From assembly GCF_007565055.1 (NCBI RefSeq), contig NC_044559.1, positions 42,943,022 through 43,007,021 on the forward strand: a stretch of DNA of 64,000 nucleotides, in the 5' to 3' direction. The notes under the pieces were generated by a model that made no database searches, had not been told where the DNA came from, and worked only from the letters and a program-made list of their open reading frames with translations. Source of the DNA: Rhinopithecus roxellana. Taxonomy: Eukaryota > Chordata > Mammalia > Primates > Cercopithecidae. Below, piece by piece: positions 34,701 to 45,314 of the stretch; the stretch's first letter is position 1; each line of letters begins with the position of its first letter. A program made the position numbers and the translations under genes.

Positions 34701-35291
34701 TGGGTGCCTGTACATGTTTACCAAATTAAATTCTATTTTTAGTACTCTAGTCACCCCATATTCCAGAAAAACAACGCACACCCCTGGTGGGATCAGCATG
34801 CAAACCACACAGATCACAGCATCCTGCACATTTAAAGATAATCAGTTTATCTGATTGATCATGACAATCCTTTCATAGTTTTAGAAAACACTTATGTCTT
34901 TCAGGGACAGATGTGCAGGGCTAGAGTTGCTCTTGGGCCTCCCATTTAGGGAGAAAATTGGGGCAAACTCTTGTGTTGAAGTGGACATCCTCCTTGCTGC
35001 CGTTCCTGAGAAGACCAGCCTTATCAAAGGTCAGTTATGAACTGTGAGTATGAGAATGCTGTCCTCTTTCAATTCTGTCCAATCTACTGGAGTTTCTACA
35101 GGAAATGAGAAAAGCACACTACAGAATCATAGCACTTTCAGGCTGGATCTATCTGCTGCAGCTTTTCACTTTATGGATGAGGAAACAAGGAAAATTGAGC
35201 TCTTCAGAGGCAAAGGATTCAGCCAAGCCACACAGGTGGCCAGTGATGAGCAGGACTAACCCATATTCAGCCTTCAAGCACTTCCCCTGTG
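34701..35291. other. Intergenic, no gene recognised
   Basis: Unique-looking sequence; a MIR-like piece may lie at 35150-35290 ('actttatggatgaggaaaca'). No gene. Confidence 0.45.
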
Positions 35292-35655
35292 TTAGGGACT
35301 GAATATTTGTGTCCCCTCTCCCAAAATTCATATGTTGAAATCTAATCCCCAATATGATGGTATGAGGAGGTGGGGCCTTTGGGAGGTGACTTGGTCATGA
35401 GAGTGGAGCCCTCATGAATGAGATTAGTGTCTCTCTAAGAAGAGACACTGAGTGATTATATCTCTCTCTTCACCACGTCAAGTTACAAGAAGGTGGCCAT
35501 CTGCAAAGCAGGAAGAAAGCCCTCACCAAGAAACCAACTGCGCAGGCACCCTGATCTCAGACTTCCAGTCTCCAGAACTCGGAGAAATCAATGTTTGCTG
35601 TTTAAGTCACTCAGTCTCTGGTATTTTTGTTATAGCAGCCTACGCTGACTGAGGC
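35292..35655 (+). mobile_element. MLT1-type MaLR solo LTR
   Basis: 'aaattcatatgttgaaatct', 'gaggtggggcctttgggagg', 'gagccctcatgaatgagatt', 'ccatctgcaaagcaggaaga' and 'tgtttaagtcactcagtctc' follow MLT1 order, ending 'gctgactgaggcac'. Confidence 0.9.
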
Positions 35656-35699
35656 ACACTGTCACTGCCCTCCTGCCGTCTGTCCAGCCTTAAAGTTTG

Positions 35700-35885
35700 G
35701 TCAGTTGCCATTTACTGAGCATTTATTAGTGACAGATTCCATGCTTGGCATTCTGCACACACGACCTCACCTCAGCCTCACAACTCCCCTGACAAGGGGC
35801 CTGAGACTTAAGAGAGGTAAACAGCTTGCTAAAATTCACATAACCTGTAAGTGACGGAGATGGAATCTAAAGCAAGCTCTGTCTG
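35700..35885 (+). repeat. MIR SINE
   Basis: 'ccatttactgagcatttatt', 'gacctcacctcagcctcaca' and 'aaattcacataacctgtaag' match MIR. Confidence 0.7.
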
Positions 35886-36439
35886 ATTCTAAAGTATTTA
35901 TTAGGTAACTGCTTCCCACTTTCCAGCCCAATTCCTATTCCCTGGCAAGTCCATTAGAACCCACACCAGGAGGACAGAATTTTCTTTCACAACATCTCAG
36001 AAAAACTGAACCCTGTGTGAAGACCTCAGCACAATCTGGCAGCCTCTCCACAGCTAAGGGTCTGGTACCAATTTCTAATCAATGGATTTGAGCCAAGTTG
36101 TCAGGGAGGGTAAAGTGTTGGCAAACTAGATGAAGGAGAGAATGGCAAGTTGTTTAGCATCCCTGGGGCTTAGTATTTGTTTTTGTTTTGTTTTCTCAAA
36201 GGGAATAATACAGACCCCTGACCACAGAGTCGGGAGGAAGATGTGGGAGACTGAGTGAGAACGTGCTTTTCAAAGTATATGCCTGGCACTTATGTGAGGC
36301 ACAGCAGGGATGACCTGAGCAGTTCTGGGTACACCAGGATCCCCTGTGGGATGCTCAGCTTTCACCTTACCCAGGTCCTTGCTTCCTGTTGTCATATGAA
36401 TCTCTGTCACCTGGTTTTTCCTTGTGTGTGGAAGGGAAC
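35886..36439. other. Intergenic, no gene recognised
   Basis: No confident repeat or gene. A 133-aa + frame (36255-36656) runs into L1 sequence and is not a gene. Confidence 0.45.
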
Positions 36440-37260
36440 AGAAATATATCCTATGGTCCACAATTCTATTCCTGGAGATGCTGAACAGGAATGCACACAT
36501 ATGTTCGTTAGAAAATATATATCTATCAGTTGTATGTATAACTGCCCCAAACTAGAAATCGCCAATAGGTCTATCAACAGCAAAATGAATAAATACATTT
36601 TGTTGTATTCACCCCATGCAATACGAAATAGCTATGAAAGAAAAGAAAAAACTTAAATTGCGTGAAACAAAATGACTACATCTCACTAACACAATCTTGA
36701 ACAAAAGAAACCAGACACAAAAGATAGAAAACTACATATGATTCTATTTATATAAAGTTCAAATGGACCAGGCATGATGGTTCACACCTACAATCCCAGC
36801 ACTTGAGAGGCCAAGGCGGGTGGATCACTTGAGACCAGGAGTTCGAGACCAGCTTAGAAAACATAGTGAAACCCTGTCTCTATTAAAAATACAAAAAAAA
36901 AAAAAAAAAAAAAAAATCAGCTGGGAGTGGTGGTGCATGCCTGTAATCCCAACTACTTGGGACACTGAGGCACAAGAATCACTTGAACCTGGGAGGCAGA
37001 TGTTGCAGTGAGCTGAGATTGTGCCACTGCACTCCAGCCTGGGTGACAGAGCAAGACTCTATCTAAATAATAATAATAATAAAATCTTAAAAAATAAAGT
37101 TCAAATGCAGGCAAAACTAATCCATGAATTTTGATTTTTCTTGTTGGAGATGGGGGCAAGGATGATTGGATGGGAACACAAGGAGGCCTTCTGGGATTCT
37201 AGCATGTTTGGTTTCTTAATCTGGGTGCTGGTTTTATGGGAGTATTCAATTTGTTAAAAA
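36440..37260 (+). mobile_element. Old L1 3' fragment, split by an Alu
   Basis: Sense L1 3' vestige: 'ccacaattctattcctggag', 'cacatatgttcgttagaaaa', 'caacagcaaaatgaataaat', 'gaaaccagacacaaaagata', continuing after the Alu with 'ctaatccatgaattttgatt' and 'ttaatctgggtgctggtttt'. Confidence 0.8.
36766..37093 (+). mobile_element. AluS element, nested in old L1
   Basis: Flanked by a perfect 14-bp target-site duplication 'ataaagttcaaatg' (36752-36765 and 37094-37107). The middle A-rich linker is expanded to about 23 A residues and the tail contains (AAT)n. The left arm starts 'gaccaggcatgatgg', a diverged Alu start. Confidence 0.93.
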
Positions 37261-37264
37261 TTGC

Positions 37265-37445
37265 TGGTAGTTCAGGTCCTCATTAACCACCTCCTAACAA
37301 GCCTCCTAGCCTCCTGGTCCTCCCTGCTCTGACAAATCCTTCACTCTGTTTAAATGGTCTTCCTAGAACACAATCTGATCAGGTCCTCTTGCTTCCTGGG
37401 GCAAATCCTTCTATGGCTCCCCATTGCTTAGGTCTTCAAACCCTA
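37265..37445 (-). repeat. L2 LINE vestige
   Basis: 'tcctccctgctctgacaaat', 'cacaatctgatcaggtcctc' and 'ctatggctccccattgctta' are L2-like. Confidence 0.55.
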
Positions 37446-37479
37446 ATAGGTTTAAGAAATACCTAGAGAACTGTGCTTA

Positions 37480-37975
37480 TTAGTTATTGTCTACTGTTTA
37501 ACAAATTACTCCAAAACTTAGTGGCTTAAGACATACACATTTATTATCTCACCGTTTCTGTGGGACAGGACACTCAGCTTCATGGTCTATTGCAAGGTTC
37601 CAATCAAAGTGTTGTCCCAGGGACTGTGTTCTCATCTGAAAGCTTGATTGGAGAAGGATCCACTTTCAAACTCACAAAGTGGTTATTGGCAACATTGAGT
37701 TTCTCACAGGCTGTTGAACTTAGGAATTCAGTTTATCACTGGCTGTTGGTATGAGGCCACCCTTGGTTCATGAAAACATACAAACTGAGAAAGGAATAGA
37801 GAGAGTTAGCTAATGCACAGAAGTTACAATCTTGTAACCCAGTCATGCAAGTGACATTTCATCACCTTTATTGTATTCTGTTGGTTGCAATCAAGTTACT
37901 AGGTCCAGCCTATAATCAAGGGGAGAGAATTACACAAGCACATGAATGCTCAGAGGTGGAGATCGCTGTGGGCAG
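37480..37975 (-). repeat. Old LTR-like repeat, antisense
   Basis: 'acaaattactccaaaactta', 'gtggcttaagacatacacat', 'ttattatctcaccgtttctg' and 'aagtgacatttcatcacctt' match an abundant mammalian repeat that I cannot name safely. It abuts the MLT1 LTR at its right. Confidence 0.5.
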
Positions 37976-37977
37976 GT

Positions 37978-38252
37978 GAGTTGAATTGTGTCCTCCAAAA
38001 AGACATGCTGAAGTCCTCACTCCCCAGTATCTGTGAACTGACCTTATTTGGACCTTGTCCTACCAGAAGCTGGGAGACAGGTATCCTTCCCTAGAACAAA
38101 TTCTTCTTTGGAAACTCAGAGAGAGCATGGCCTTACTGACTCCTTGATTTTGGACATTTGGCCTCCAGAATTGTGAAACAATAGATTTTCATTCTTTTAA
38201 GTCCTCCAGATTGTGGCACTTAGTTAAGGCAACCCTAGGAAAGTGATACAGG
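37978..38252 (+). mobile_element. MLT1-type MaLR solo LTR, diverged
   Basis: 'gtgagttgaattgtgtcctc', 'gtatctgtgaactgacctta', 'gactccttgattttggacat' and the end 'cctaggaaagtgataca' fit an MLT1/MaLR LTR. Confidence 0.75.
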
Positions 38253-38890
38253 GGTGGTGCTAGAAATCAGCCTACTACATCTAGCAAAATTGCAGATTCC
38301 TGAGCCCATACTCTCCTTACTGCCATCACAATGTGACACGATGGGCTTTGTGGAAAGACCTATTGATTTTGATGCAGGAATTCAAGGGCCCACAATCTCT
38401 GATGCAGGAATTCAAGGGAAGCAGTCTCTTTGGCCCAGCTCTGTTCCCCATACTCTAGTTCTCTGTGCACCCACCCTCCCCACCACAAATTCTATGGCTA
38501 TGCTCTGACATTTCCTCTACCTCTTTGTCCTTTTCCCTTCTCTACCTGATAACACACTCATCAAGACCCTGGTTGATCACCTCCTCCAGGAAGTCTCCAC
38601 TGATTACACTGAACCACCAGACTGAATTAGTTGTTTCCTTCTCTGTGATCCCAGATCACTTTGTGCCTAAATGTGCTAAAGGCACTTTGCCTCTCACATT
38701 GCATTGCCGTTATTTGCTCCCTTTTCACTTTTCATTTCTAAGCTATGAGCGCCCCGAGAACAGAAGTTGTGACTGATTTAGTTTTGTACCCCCATTACGG
38801 AAGTTGTGACTGATTTAGTCTTATATCCCCAGAGCCTGACACAATGCCTGCCCAGGCGTATTGCTAACTAAGTGAATAAATGAGATGACT
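38253..38890 (-). repeat. L2 LINE vestige with short local duplications
   Basis: 'tcctccaggaagtctccact', 'cagatcactttgtgccta' and 'ccagagcctgacacaatgcc' are L2-like. Two short duplications occur inside: 'gatgcaggaattcaaggg' at about 38371 and 38400, and 'ggaagttgtgactgatttag' near 38762 and 38801. Confidence 0.55.
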
Positions 38891-39435
38891 CTTCACGGCT
38901 GCTCACGCATTGTTGGGAGGAAGCTTCAGCCACTCCTCGCCTGGCTGTCTTTAGGAGTCATCTTGGCTTATATGACATGACCTTTGATTGTTCTGATTGT
39001 GCTACATTTGTGTGGCAGAAGTGGTGGCTCAGGGAAAATGGGTCATTCCTTAGTCACTGAGGGAAGAAGCACAGAATCAAAGAATATCAGAACTACAAGA
39101 GAGACATCCTGGATAACAGCCCAATGTGGGCCATGGGGACAGGCTTCGCTATCGATGGGCTCAGTTCTGATGTGGCTTGCATGACCTGACTGAGGGCTAC
39201 ATGGGCTAGGCTTCCCCCTATTCTGTGGGGAGAGAGTTTCTCATATACAGGAGGCTGAGCCAATGATCCTTGCATCCCTCACCCCCTGCCCAGCCACCAG
39301 CAGAAAGAGGAACTATGTAGGGAAGGTTGGGGGAGCCCCAGCTGGGTCACTGGACCAGCTCCATGGGGCTCTCAAGACAAGAGGCATTGGAAAGCTTGTA
39401 CCTATGCGTGGTGGCTGGGAGGTGAATATTTTCAT
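38891..39435. other. Intergenic, no gene recognised
   Basis: No repeat or gene recognised with confidence. Confidence 0.45.
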
Positions 39436-39439
39436 AACT

Positions 39440-40290
39440 GCTTTACTGAAATAGCACTAATATATTATACAATCTACTCACTGAAAGTTTTAGTACAGTC
39501 ATGGAGTTGGGCAACCACCATCACAACTAATTTTAAAACATTTTTATCACCCCCAAAAAGAAACCCCATACCCGTTTGCAGTCACTCCTCATTCCCTTTA
39601 TCCCCCTAGCATCTGCTAATCACTTATTTCCTTTCTGTCTCTATGAAGTAGCCTCCTCTGGAAATTTCATTTAAATGGAGTTAAACAATATGTGGTCTTT
39701 TACAATTGGTATCTTTCAAAGGCTCATCCACATTGTAGCATCTATCACTGCTGCATTCCTTTGTATTGATGAATAATTTTCCATTGTATGGATAGGCCAC
39801 ATTTTCTTTCTCCATTCATGGGATGTGGAATTTCTTTAGGCTGAGAATCCCATTGGAACTTGATGAATCTAAAGTTGACTTAAATGTAAACCAGATGTGC
39901 CACTCTTCTGCTAAAAATACCCTGAACAACAAAACAGATGAATCGCACAGATTCATTGACTCAAAGAAGCAGACTCAGAAAGAGTACATACTGGACATGG
40001 TTATTTAGATGAACTTCTAGAACCATAATAACTCATCTTTAATTATAAAAATCAACAGTGGTCTCTTAGGGTGGGGTTTGGGGGAATTGACTGCAAAGGG
40101 CCAGGAGAAAACTTTCAGGGTGGGGAAGTACAGTTGATAATTACTCAGGGGTATACACTTCTCAAAGTTTATGAAGTTGTATCCTCAAAATTGTGGATTT
40201 TATTGCATAGTAAGTTATACTTCTTCTCCCCTAATGAGAACTCTGAGGATAGAGAGCAACCTGCAAATAATTGCATTTGAAAGATTCTTC
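39440..40290. mobile_element. Old L1-derived fragments (both orientations)
   Basis: Antisense-like part: 'gagttgggcaaccaccatca', 'ccattgtatggataggccac'. Sense-like part: 'agatgaacttctagaaccat', 'caacagtggtctcttaggg'. Both are diverged L1 or related repeat pieces and no ORF remains. Confidence 0.5.
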
Positions 40291-40305
40291 GTTGGGGGAG
40301 AAAGA

Positions 40306-40443
40306 CCTTAAAAAATTTTTTTGTAGAGACAGGGTCTCACTGCATTGTTCAGGTTGATCTCAAACTCCTACCCTCCAGTGAGGCCCTCCTACCTCAGCTT
40401 CCCACAAGTGCTGGGATTACAGATGTGAGCCACGGTGCCTCGC
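40306..40443 (-). mobile_element. Alu monomer (FLAM/FRAM-type), antisense
   Basis: 'ttgtagagacagggtctcac' to 'gtgagccacggtgcctcgcc', a single monomer length with high divergence. Confidence 0.75.
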
Positions 40444-40654
40444 CATAAGAAGAACTTTCAAAGAAGACAAGGGAATCAGGAAGAGAAAGGGGGACATGGG
40501 ACAGCTGGCTCATTTCTGGATAGAAGAGTAAGGCCTCCTTGAAGTAAAGAAGCAACTCTTGGGGCATCTCTCCATTGTAGAACTGTGTTAGCTTTCTCAA
40601 GGCAACACTGCAAGAACAGACTTTGGCCTGTGGGTTCATCTTGAAGAATGAATG

Positions 40655-40905
40655 AATGAGGAATAATAGCACAATAGCTAGGACTTATATAGCACTTACT
40701 GTATGCCAGCCCTGTCCTTGTAACAACCCTAGTGAGGCTAAATGTTTTAGTACTCTCTCCAGCTCTTCCTTGTCATACTCGGGACCTCAGTTTCCTCATC
40801 TATCAATCAGAAATAATAATAGTACTTACCTCACCAAGTTATAATGCCTGGCTTCTAATAAGGATTCAATGACTGTGAGCTGATATTACCTCTGTGTAAC
40901 TGTTA
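40655..40905 (+). repeat. MIR SINE
   Basis: 'gacttatatagcacttactg', 'tgccagccctgtccttgtaa', 'gacctcagtttcctcatcta' and 'aataataatagtacttacct' are classic MIR segments. Confidence 0.85.
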
Positions 40906-41880
40906 CCCTCACTGTCATGAAAGGGTTAGACATTTAGTCACTCTAAAGACATTGTATGTGACGCAGGAAACATATGTGATCAGGCACAGCTTGGCTATGA
41001 CCTATCTCCCAGGGCTGTGTATTATCTAAGGGTCAGTCTTTAGCCAGAGGGAGATGTCATTGACAGCATTTCTGGTGGCATCGAGAAAGGTGGGAGAGAA
41101 CTTTCGAGGAAAGTTCCAGTAAAGAGCTTGTGTAGCATGTGTAGGTAGCACAGTTTCCCCAGGATCACAATTCCAGGCTTTTGTCCATTCTTCCTTCAAA
41201 GCAAAGACCTGCACATCAGAAGAGGTGAGTGGTAAAATGAGGCCATCAGGGCCAGGGCAAACTATGTTAATTGTGGAGACCTCCAGCCTGGGAACTTCGC
41301 AGCTTTGGCTAGAAGCCTAAGCAGTCACCACCCCCTCCATGGATAAGGAGGTGGGCTGTGCCAGGAAGCTGCTCCAAGGAGGACTGCAGTATGGCTATGG
41401 AGGGAAGGAAGCAGCCTTCTCTTAGGTGAAGTACTGGAAAATACAGAAATGCTCCCCTCCTTTGGGATGCGCCTTGCTTACTGACTTGTGTGTGTGCACA
41501 AACGTGTATGTGCTTTGTGTGTGTGGTGGGCCTGGGGCAGGTGAGAATGCCATGCCAAGCACTCCTGTATCAGGCCTCATGCTTTTGTGTAAAAGTTGGG
41601 TGTTAATCACTGGCATTCTCCAGGCCCCTTCTGCCCCCTTGGCTCCTTGTCCCAAGGGTGGGTGGTGTGGTGTAGGGACCCGCTCTCACAGCCCATCTGC
41701 CTGCGATTAGTCTGGGAAAGGTCCCTCAAAGGTCTTATTCCTTGGGCTCCTTTAGGTTTTGTAAAATGCAGCATCAAAAGATCTCAGATTTTCATTAAAC
41801 TCTTTAAAAACAGCTTTGGGGTATGATCAGGTTATTTGAAGGTCCCTAATCAAATGGGCCAATTCTCTGTAAGGCAGCTG
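40906..41880. other. Intergenic, no gene recognised
   Basis: Repeat-poor sequence leading to the HMX3 CpG-rich domain. Short frames on both strands only. Confidence 0.45.
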
Positions 41881-41883
41881 TGA

Positions 41884-41919
41884 ATTCATTCATTCATTCA
41901 TTCATTCATTCATTCATTC
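41884..41919. repeat. (ATTC)n microsatellite
   Basis: About nine uninterrupted ATTC units. Confidence 0.95.
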
Positions 41920-42368
41920 GTCTCACTCAGGTATTCAGGCATTAACACAAGCGTTTCCTGAGCACAAGCGTTTCGTCCGCGGTTGGCCGACGGCACTGAG
42001 TCCTGGGAAGACGAATGAGGCAAGCCCGTCCCCTCCCCACGTCCTTCCTGGAGAACACCTAGCTTGGGGTTAGGACTGGCGCCTAACGGATAGAACGAAA
42101 CTGGGACCACAGAATGGGCCCTAAAACAGAGGCAGGAAAAGCGGGAAGGAGGATGACAGGCAGGCGAGACCACTTCCTGTCGTGGCCAGGTAAAGATCAG
42201 CAGAGATCTGAAGGTGATTTCACCCACTTCTTCTCCCGGGATCCAGAGAAAAAATGCTTTTGTTCTCTAACTGCGGCGGCGAAGGGCGAGACCTCAGTGG
42301 TTTTTAAATGTCTTGCGCCGGGACAGTGGTTTCTCCAGCGGAACCTGCAGGCTTGGTTCAGAGGCTGT

Positions 42369-42384
42369 CCCACAGAGGGCGCTG
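42369..42384 (+). promoter_or_regulatory. CTCF-like site
   Basis: CCCACAGAGGGCGCTG fits the CTCF core pattern (CC..nAGrGGGCGC) well. A second, weaker relative 'cgccagagggcgag' lies at about 42439. It marks the left shoulder of the CpG-rich HMX3 domain, where an insulator or enhancer-looping anchor would make sense. Function is inference. Confidence 0.5.
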
Positions 42385-43239
42385 TCTGCCTGACTTTGAA
42401 TGGAGTCGTGAGCGCAAGAACGCTGGCCACACCCCTCGCCAGAGGGCGAGTGAGGGGCTGAGCCCGCGCCGAGACCCGACTCCCACCAGCTTTCTCGAAG
42501 GGGAAGGGAAAGATCTACTCAATGTATCCCGCTGTTCAGCCCAGCAATCCCTAAAACTGAGAGGATGGGCTGAGAGTGCTGACACTGGGGAAGCTCCTCT
42601 CCCTGGCCGAACACAAGCACACAACAGCGCCCCTGCGCGCCCCTGGGAGGGGAATCAACCGGAGAACTTGGGGCGACAACCGGAAAGCCGGGAACAGGTA
42701 GCCGCACAGCAGGGACGTGGGCTGCTGTCCCGGACTCTTCTCCCGCCACACTGGGCTAGACTCCCCCATCTGGGTCTAGCCCTGGAGTTGTGATCAGCCA
42801 CGAGTACCCCTCCTCAGACAGAATCCTCAGCATTTTCGGGGACGTCTGCCTGGGCGCTTCTGTTTCAGGGGAGATGACAAGCTTTTCCACCTGTCCCAGT
42901 TTAAAGGCGACTTTCGTGCGTCAGAACTCTAGCCAAGTTTACATGCGTCTGCCCTGAATGGTGGAGCTCCCAAAACACACCCAGGGGTCTCTCCACACAC
43001 ACTCGGCCGCGTGGCAGGCTGTGTGCAGACGGTGCCCACCCAACCCTCATAGACCTACGTGCATCGAGCTACTTCCGCAGTTGGGGGAAAATGACCTCTG
43101 GATATCCAGCAGCGGTTGGGCGAGCTAGGCCCAGTTTCCTCCTCTCTGGGCGCGGGTTTCCACTTATAAAATCCAAGTATGAGACCCACCCTGCTGGGGT
43201 CTCAGGGCAGTGATCCTTTCCAACCCAGATTTTGGATGG

Positions 43240-43345
43240 TGTAGCGTTTTGCATTCCAGTAAAGCCCTGTGTAAACTCAAGGGAGTAATAACAGTAATTG
43301 TTTATGGAAGCACCATTTACGTTTCCAGATTTCCAAAGCAAAAAT
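43240..43345. promoter_or_regulatory. AT-rich island within the HMX3 upstream CpG-rich domain
   Basis: 'gagtaataacagtaattgtt' and 'ggaagcaccatttacgtttc' form a short AT-rich motif-dense island 2 kb upstream of HMX3. Possible proximal enhancer; unverified. Confidence 0.3.
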
Positions 43346-44721
43346 GGGGTTCGCTGCTGTAGATGAATGCAGAAAGAAACATTACATATGCCCGTCGAGA
43401 TTTGGTGGGAGAGGGTCCGACGCCCCAGGACCGAAAAACAAAATCTACGTCTCAAGTGGGTACCCCACACGGTCACGTCTGCCACTGCAGGGCGGCCTTG
43501 AATTAGGCGAGGCTCAATCTAACGAAAAAGAAAGCGGTGGGGAGGTAAAGGGATCCCAAAAAGCCCTCGTGTGCGGGAGCTTCACCGGGGTGGAAGAGGG
43601 TGAGGCCAGTTTGTCACCTTTCTCTGATAAGAAAACTGTCTCTCGGGAGGGGACCCCACAAACAATTCTGATTCACTTGACGCTTAAATCTAGAGTCTGA
43701 AATGGCTGCCCCATGGGCTTCTCGTGCGAACCGGGGAGCTGTTTCTAAAGCCAATGGAATGGAGTGTCCTTGCACTAAGCCGTTCTGCAAAAGTCCAGTG
43801 TGGTTCTCTAAGGACTTGGCTGCTGTCGAGCCGCGCAGCGGATGCCTCTGCTTGCCGCGGCGGAGGAAGTTACGCCGCTGCGCCTTCGGTTCACCTTGCC
43901 CCTATTAAAGCGTTAGTTAGGCAGCTCCAAACGCCGGCCGGCCGGAGAGACTTCCTGGGAGAAAGTGCTGTCTTCGGGGTCACAGACTCTGAGTTGAGCC
44001 GCGAGCCTTGGGCACCGGCGGCCAGAGCAGAGGGGTGCCCTTCCGAGAGCAGCCGTCGGTGCCGAGAAGCTGTTGCCCCAGCAGCCCCACCGAGTGACGC
44101 GCGGGTTTTGGCCGGGTCAGCGCTCATACGCACACAGGCACACCCACTCCTGGTCCCGGGGGAAGGCTCACTCTTCGATTTTTCAGGGCTAAAGGCCAAG
44201 GCCACGCGGATTTCTGAGTCTGAAGACGCAGTGCGAGGACTTACACGCGGATTCCCTCACTATCGGCTGGACGATGGGTGGGGGACCCCAATCCCTCTCT
44301 TCTTGGCCTCGCCCTTCCTAGCAAGCTTTAGGAAAAATACTGAGGTCGCCGGACCTCAAAGGGTAGGAAAGTGATGAGTTCTCCGCGGGCCGAGGTCACG
44401 TCCTGCCTCTTGGGCCGGCGCTGCGTGGCTCTCCAGCCGCGTGGGGGCGGCGGGCCCCTGTCCTGCCCCAGGGGGCGGGGGAGCGGCAGCTGCGAGCGCA
44501 GATAACCCGGAGGTGACCCGAGAGGGCCTGGTCCGCCCCTCCCCCCTCCCGCAGGCCTGGCGGCGGGAAGCGGGTCCCTGCGCCGCAGGGGGGAGCGGCA
44601 GGCGCGGTCTCTGGGCTCGCGGCTGTCAGTGCGCTTCGGCCAGGGGCGCCGCCTGCTCCGCGTCCCTCGCTCGCCTCCTGCGCTCGCAGGAGCGCTCCGA
44701 GTGCCTCTTTAGCGGGAGCCA

Positions 44722-44815
44722 ATATCCTTTTGTGTTAATAGGCTTGTCCTCATTTGCTGCCTAATTGGACTATATAAAGCCAATAACAGGCGGGCTCTTA
44801 TAGCCCGAAGCCAAA
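44722..44815 (+). promoter_or_regulatory. HMX3: Candidate HMX3 core promoter (TATA and CCAAT boxes)
   Basis: TATATAAA at 44771-44778 lies between an inverted CCAAT (ATTGG at 44764-44768) and CCAAT copies at 44779-44784 and near 44719. It is embedded in GC-rich flanks. A start site about 30 bp downstream would give a 5' UTR of roughly 510 bp. An alternative TATA-less start nearer the ATG is equally possible. Confidence 0.5.
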
Positions 44816-45127
44816 GCGCCAAAATCCGAGGGAAGGCGAGGAGGGGGCGGTGGCGGTGGCGGAGGCGGCTGCGGGGCCGGGGCTCGGCTGAGCCTTCGAC
44901 TGCCTAATCCCATTTGCCATTGTACGCGCCCAATCGCCGTATACTCCCTGCATTTAACTTGGATGACATTTTGATTTCATCATTAGCATCCGGCGCCGGA
45001 TTGACGCAGCCTCGAGCCGGGGACTGCTCTTGCTGCCTCCTCCGCGGGAGCCGCAGCCGCAGCCGAGCCGCCTCGATCCCTCCGTGCCACGGCAGGGCCG
45101 CTCCCCGCCCCTCCACACCCCTCCCCC

Positions 45128-45217
45128 ATGCGAGCCCGCCCGACTGGGTCCTCACCCCGCCCTCCCGCCGTTGGATTTGCGCCGGGGGCGGCCCCCAACT
45201 TTGCGCCCCGTAGTTGA
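45128..45217 (+). other. Possible 29-codon uORF in the HMX3 leader
   Basis: ATG at 45128 reads 29 codons to TGA at 45215-45217, ending 97 bp before the HMX3 ATG. Two minimal uORFs flank it: 44963-44974 (3 codons) and 45227-45235 (2 codons). They matter only if transcription starts upstream, for example at the TATA box near 44771. Confidence 0.35.
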
Positions 45218-45314
45218 GTTCCGTTTATGGTCTGATTTCCGGCGTCTTGCCTGCTTGCCCCGCCGCCCGCCTGTCCCGCTCCCTCCCTCCCGGGGACCCG
45301 GAGGAGAGGGGACC

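Noticed and set aside
43724..44374. 216-aa frame upstream of HMX3
   Set aside because: Low-complexity composition in CpG-rich DNA with antisense frames of similar length; no recognisable family.
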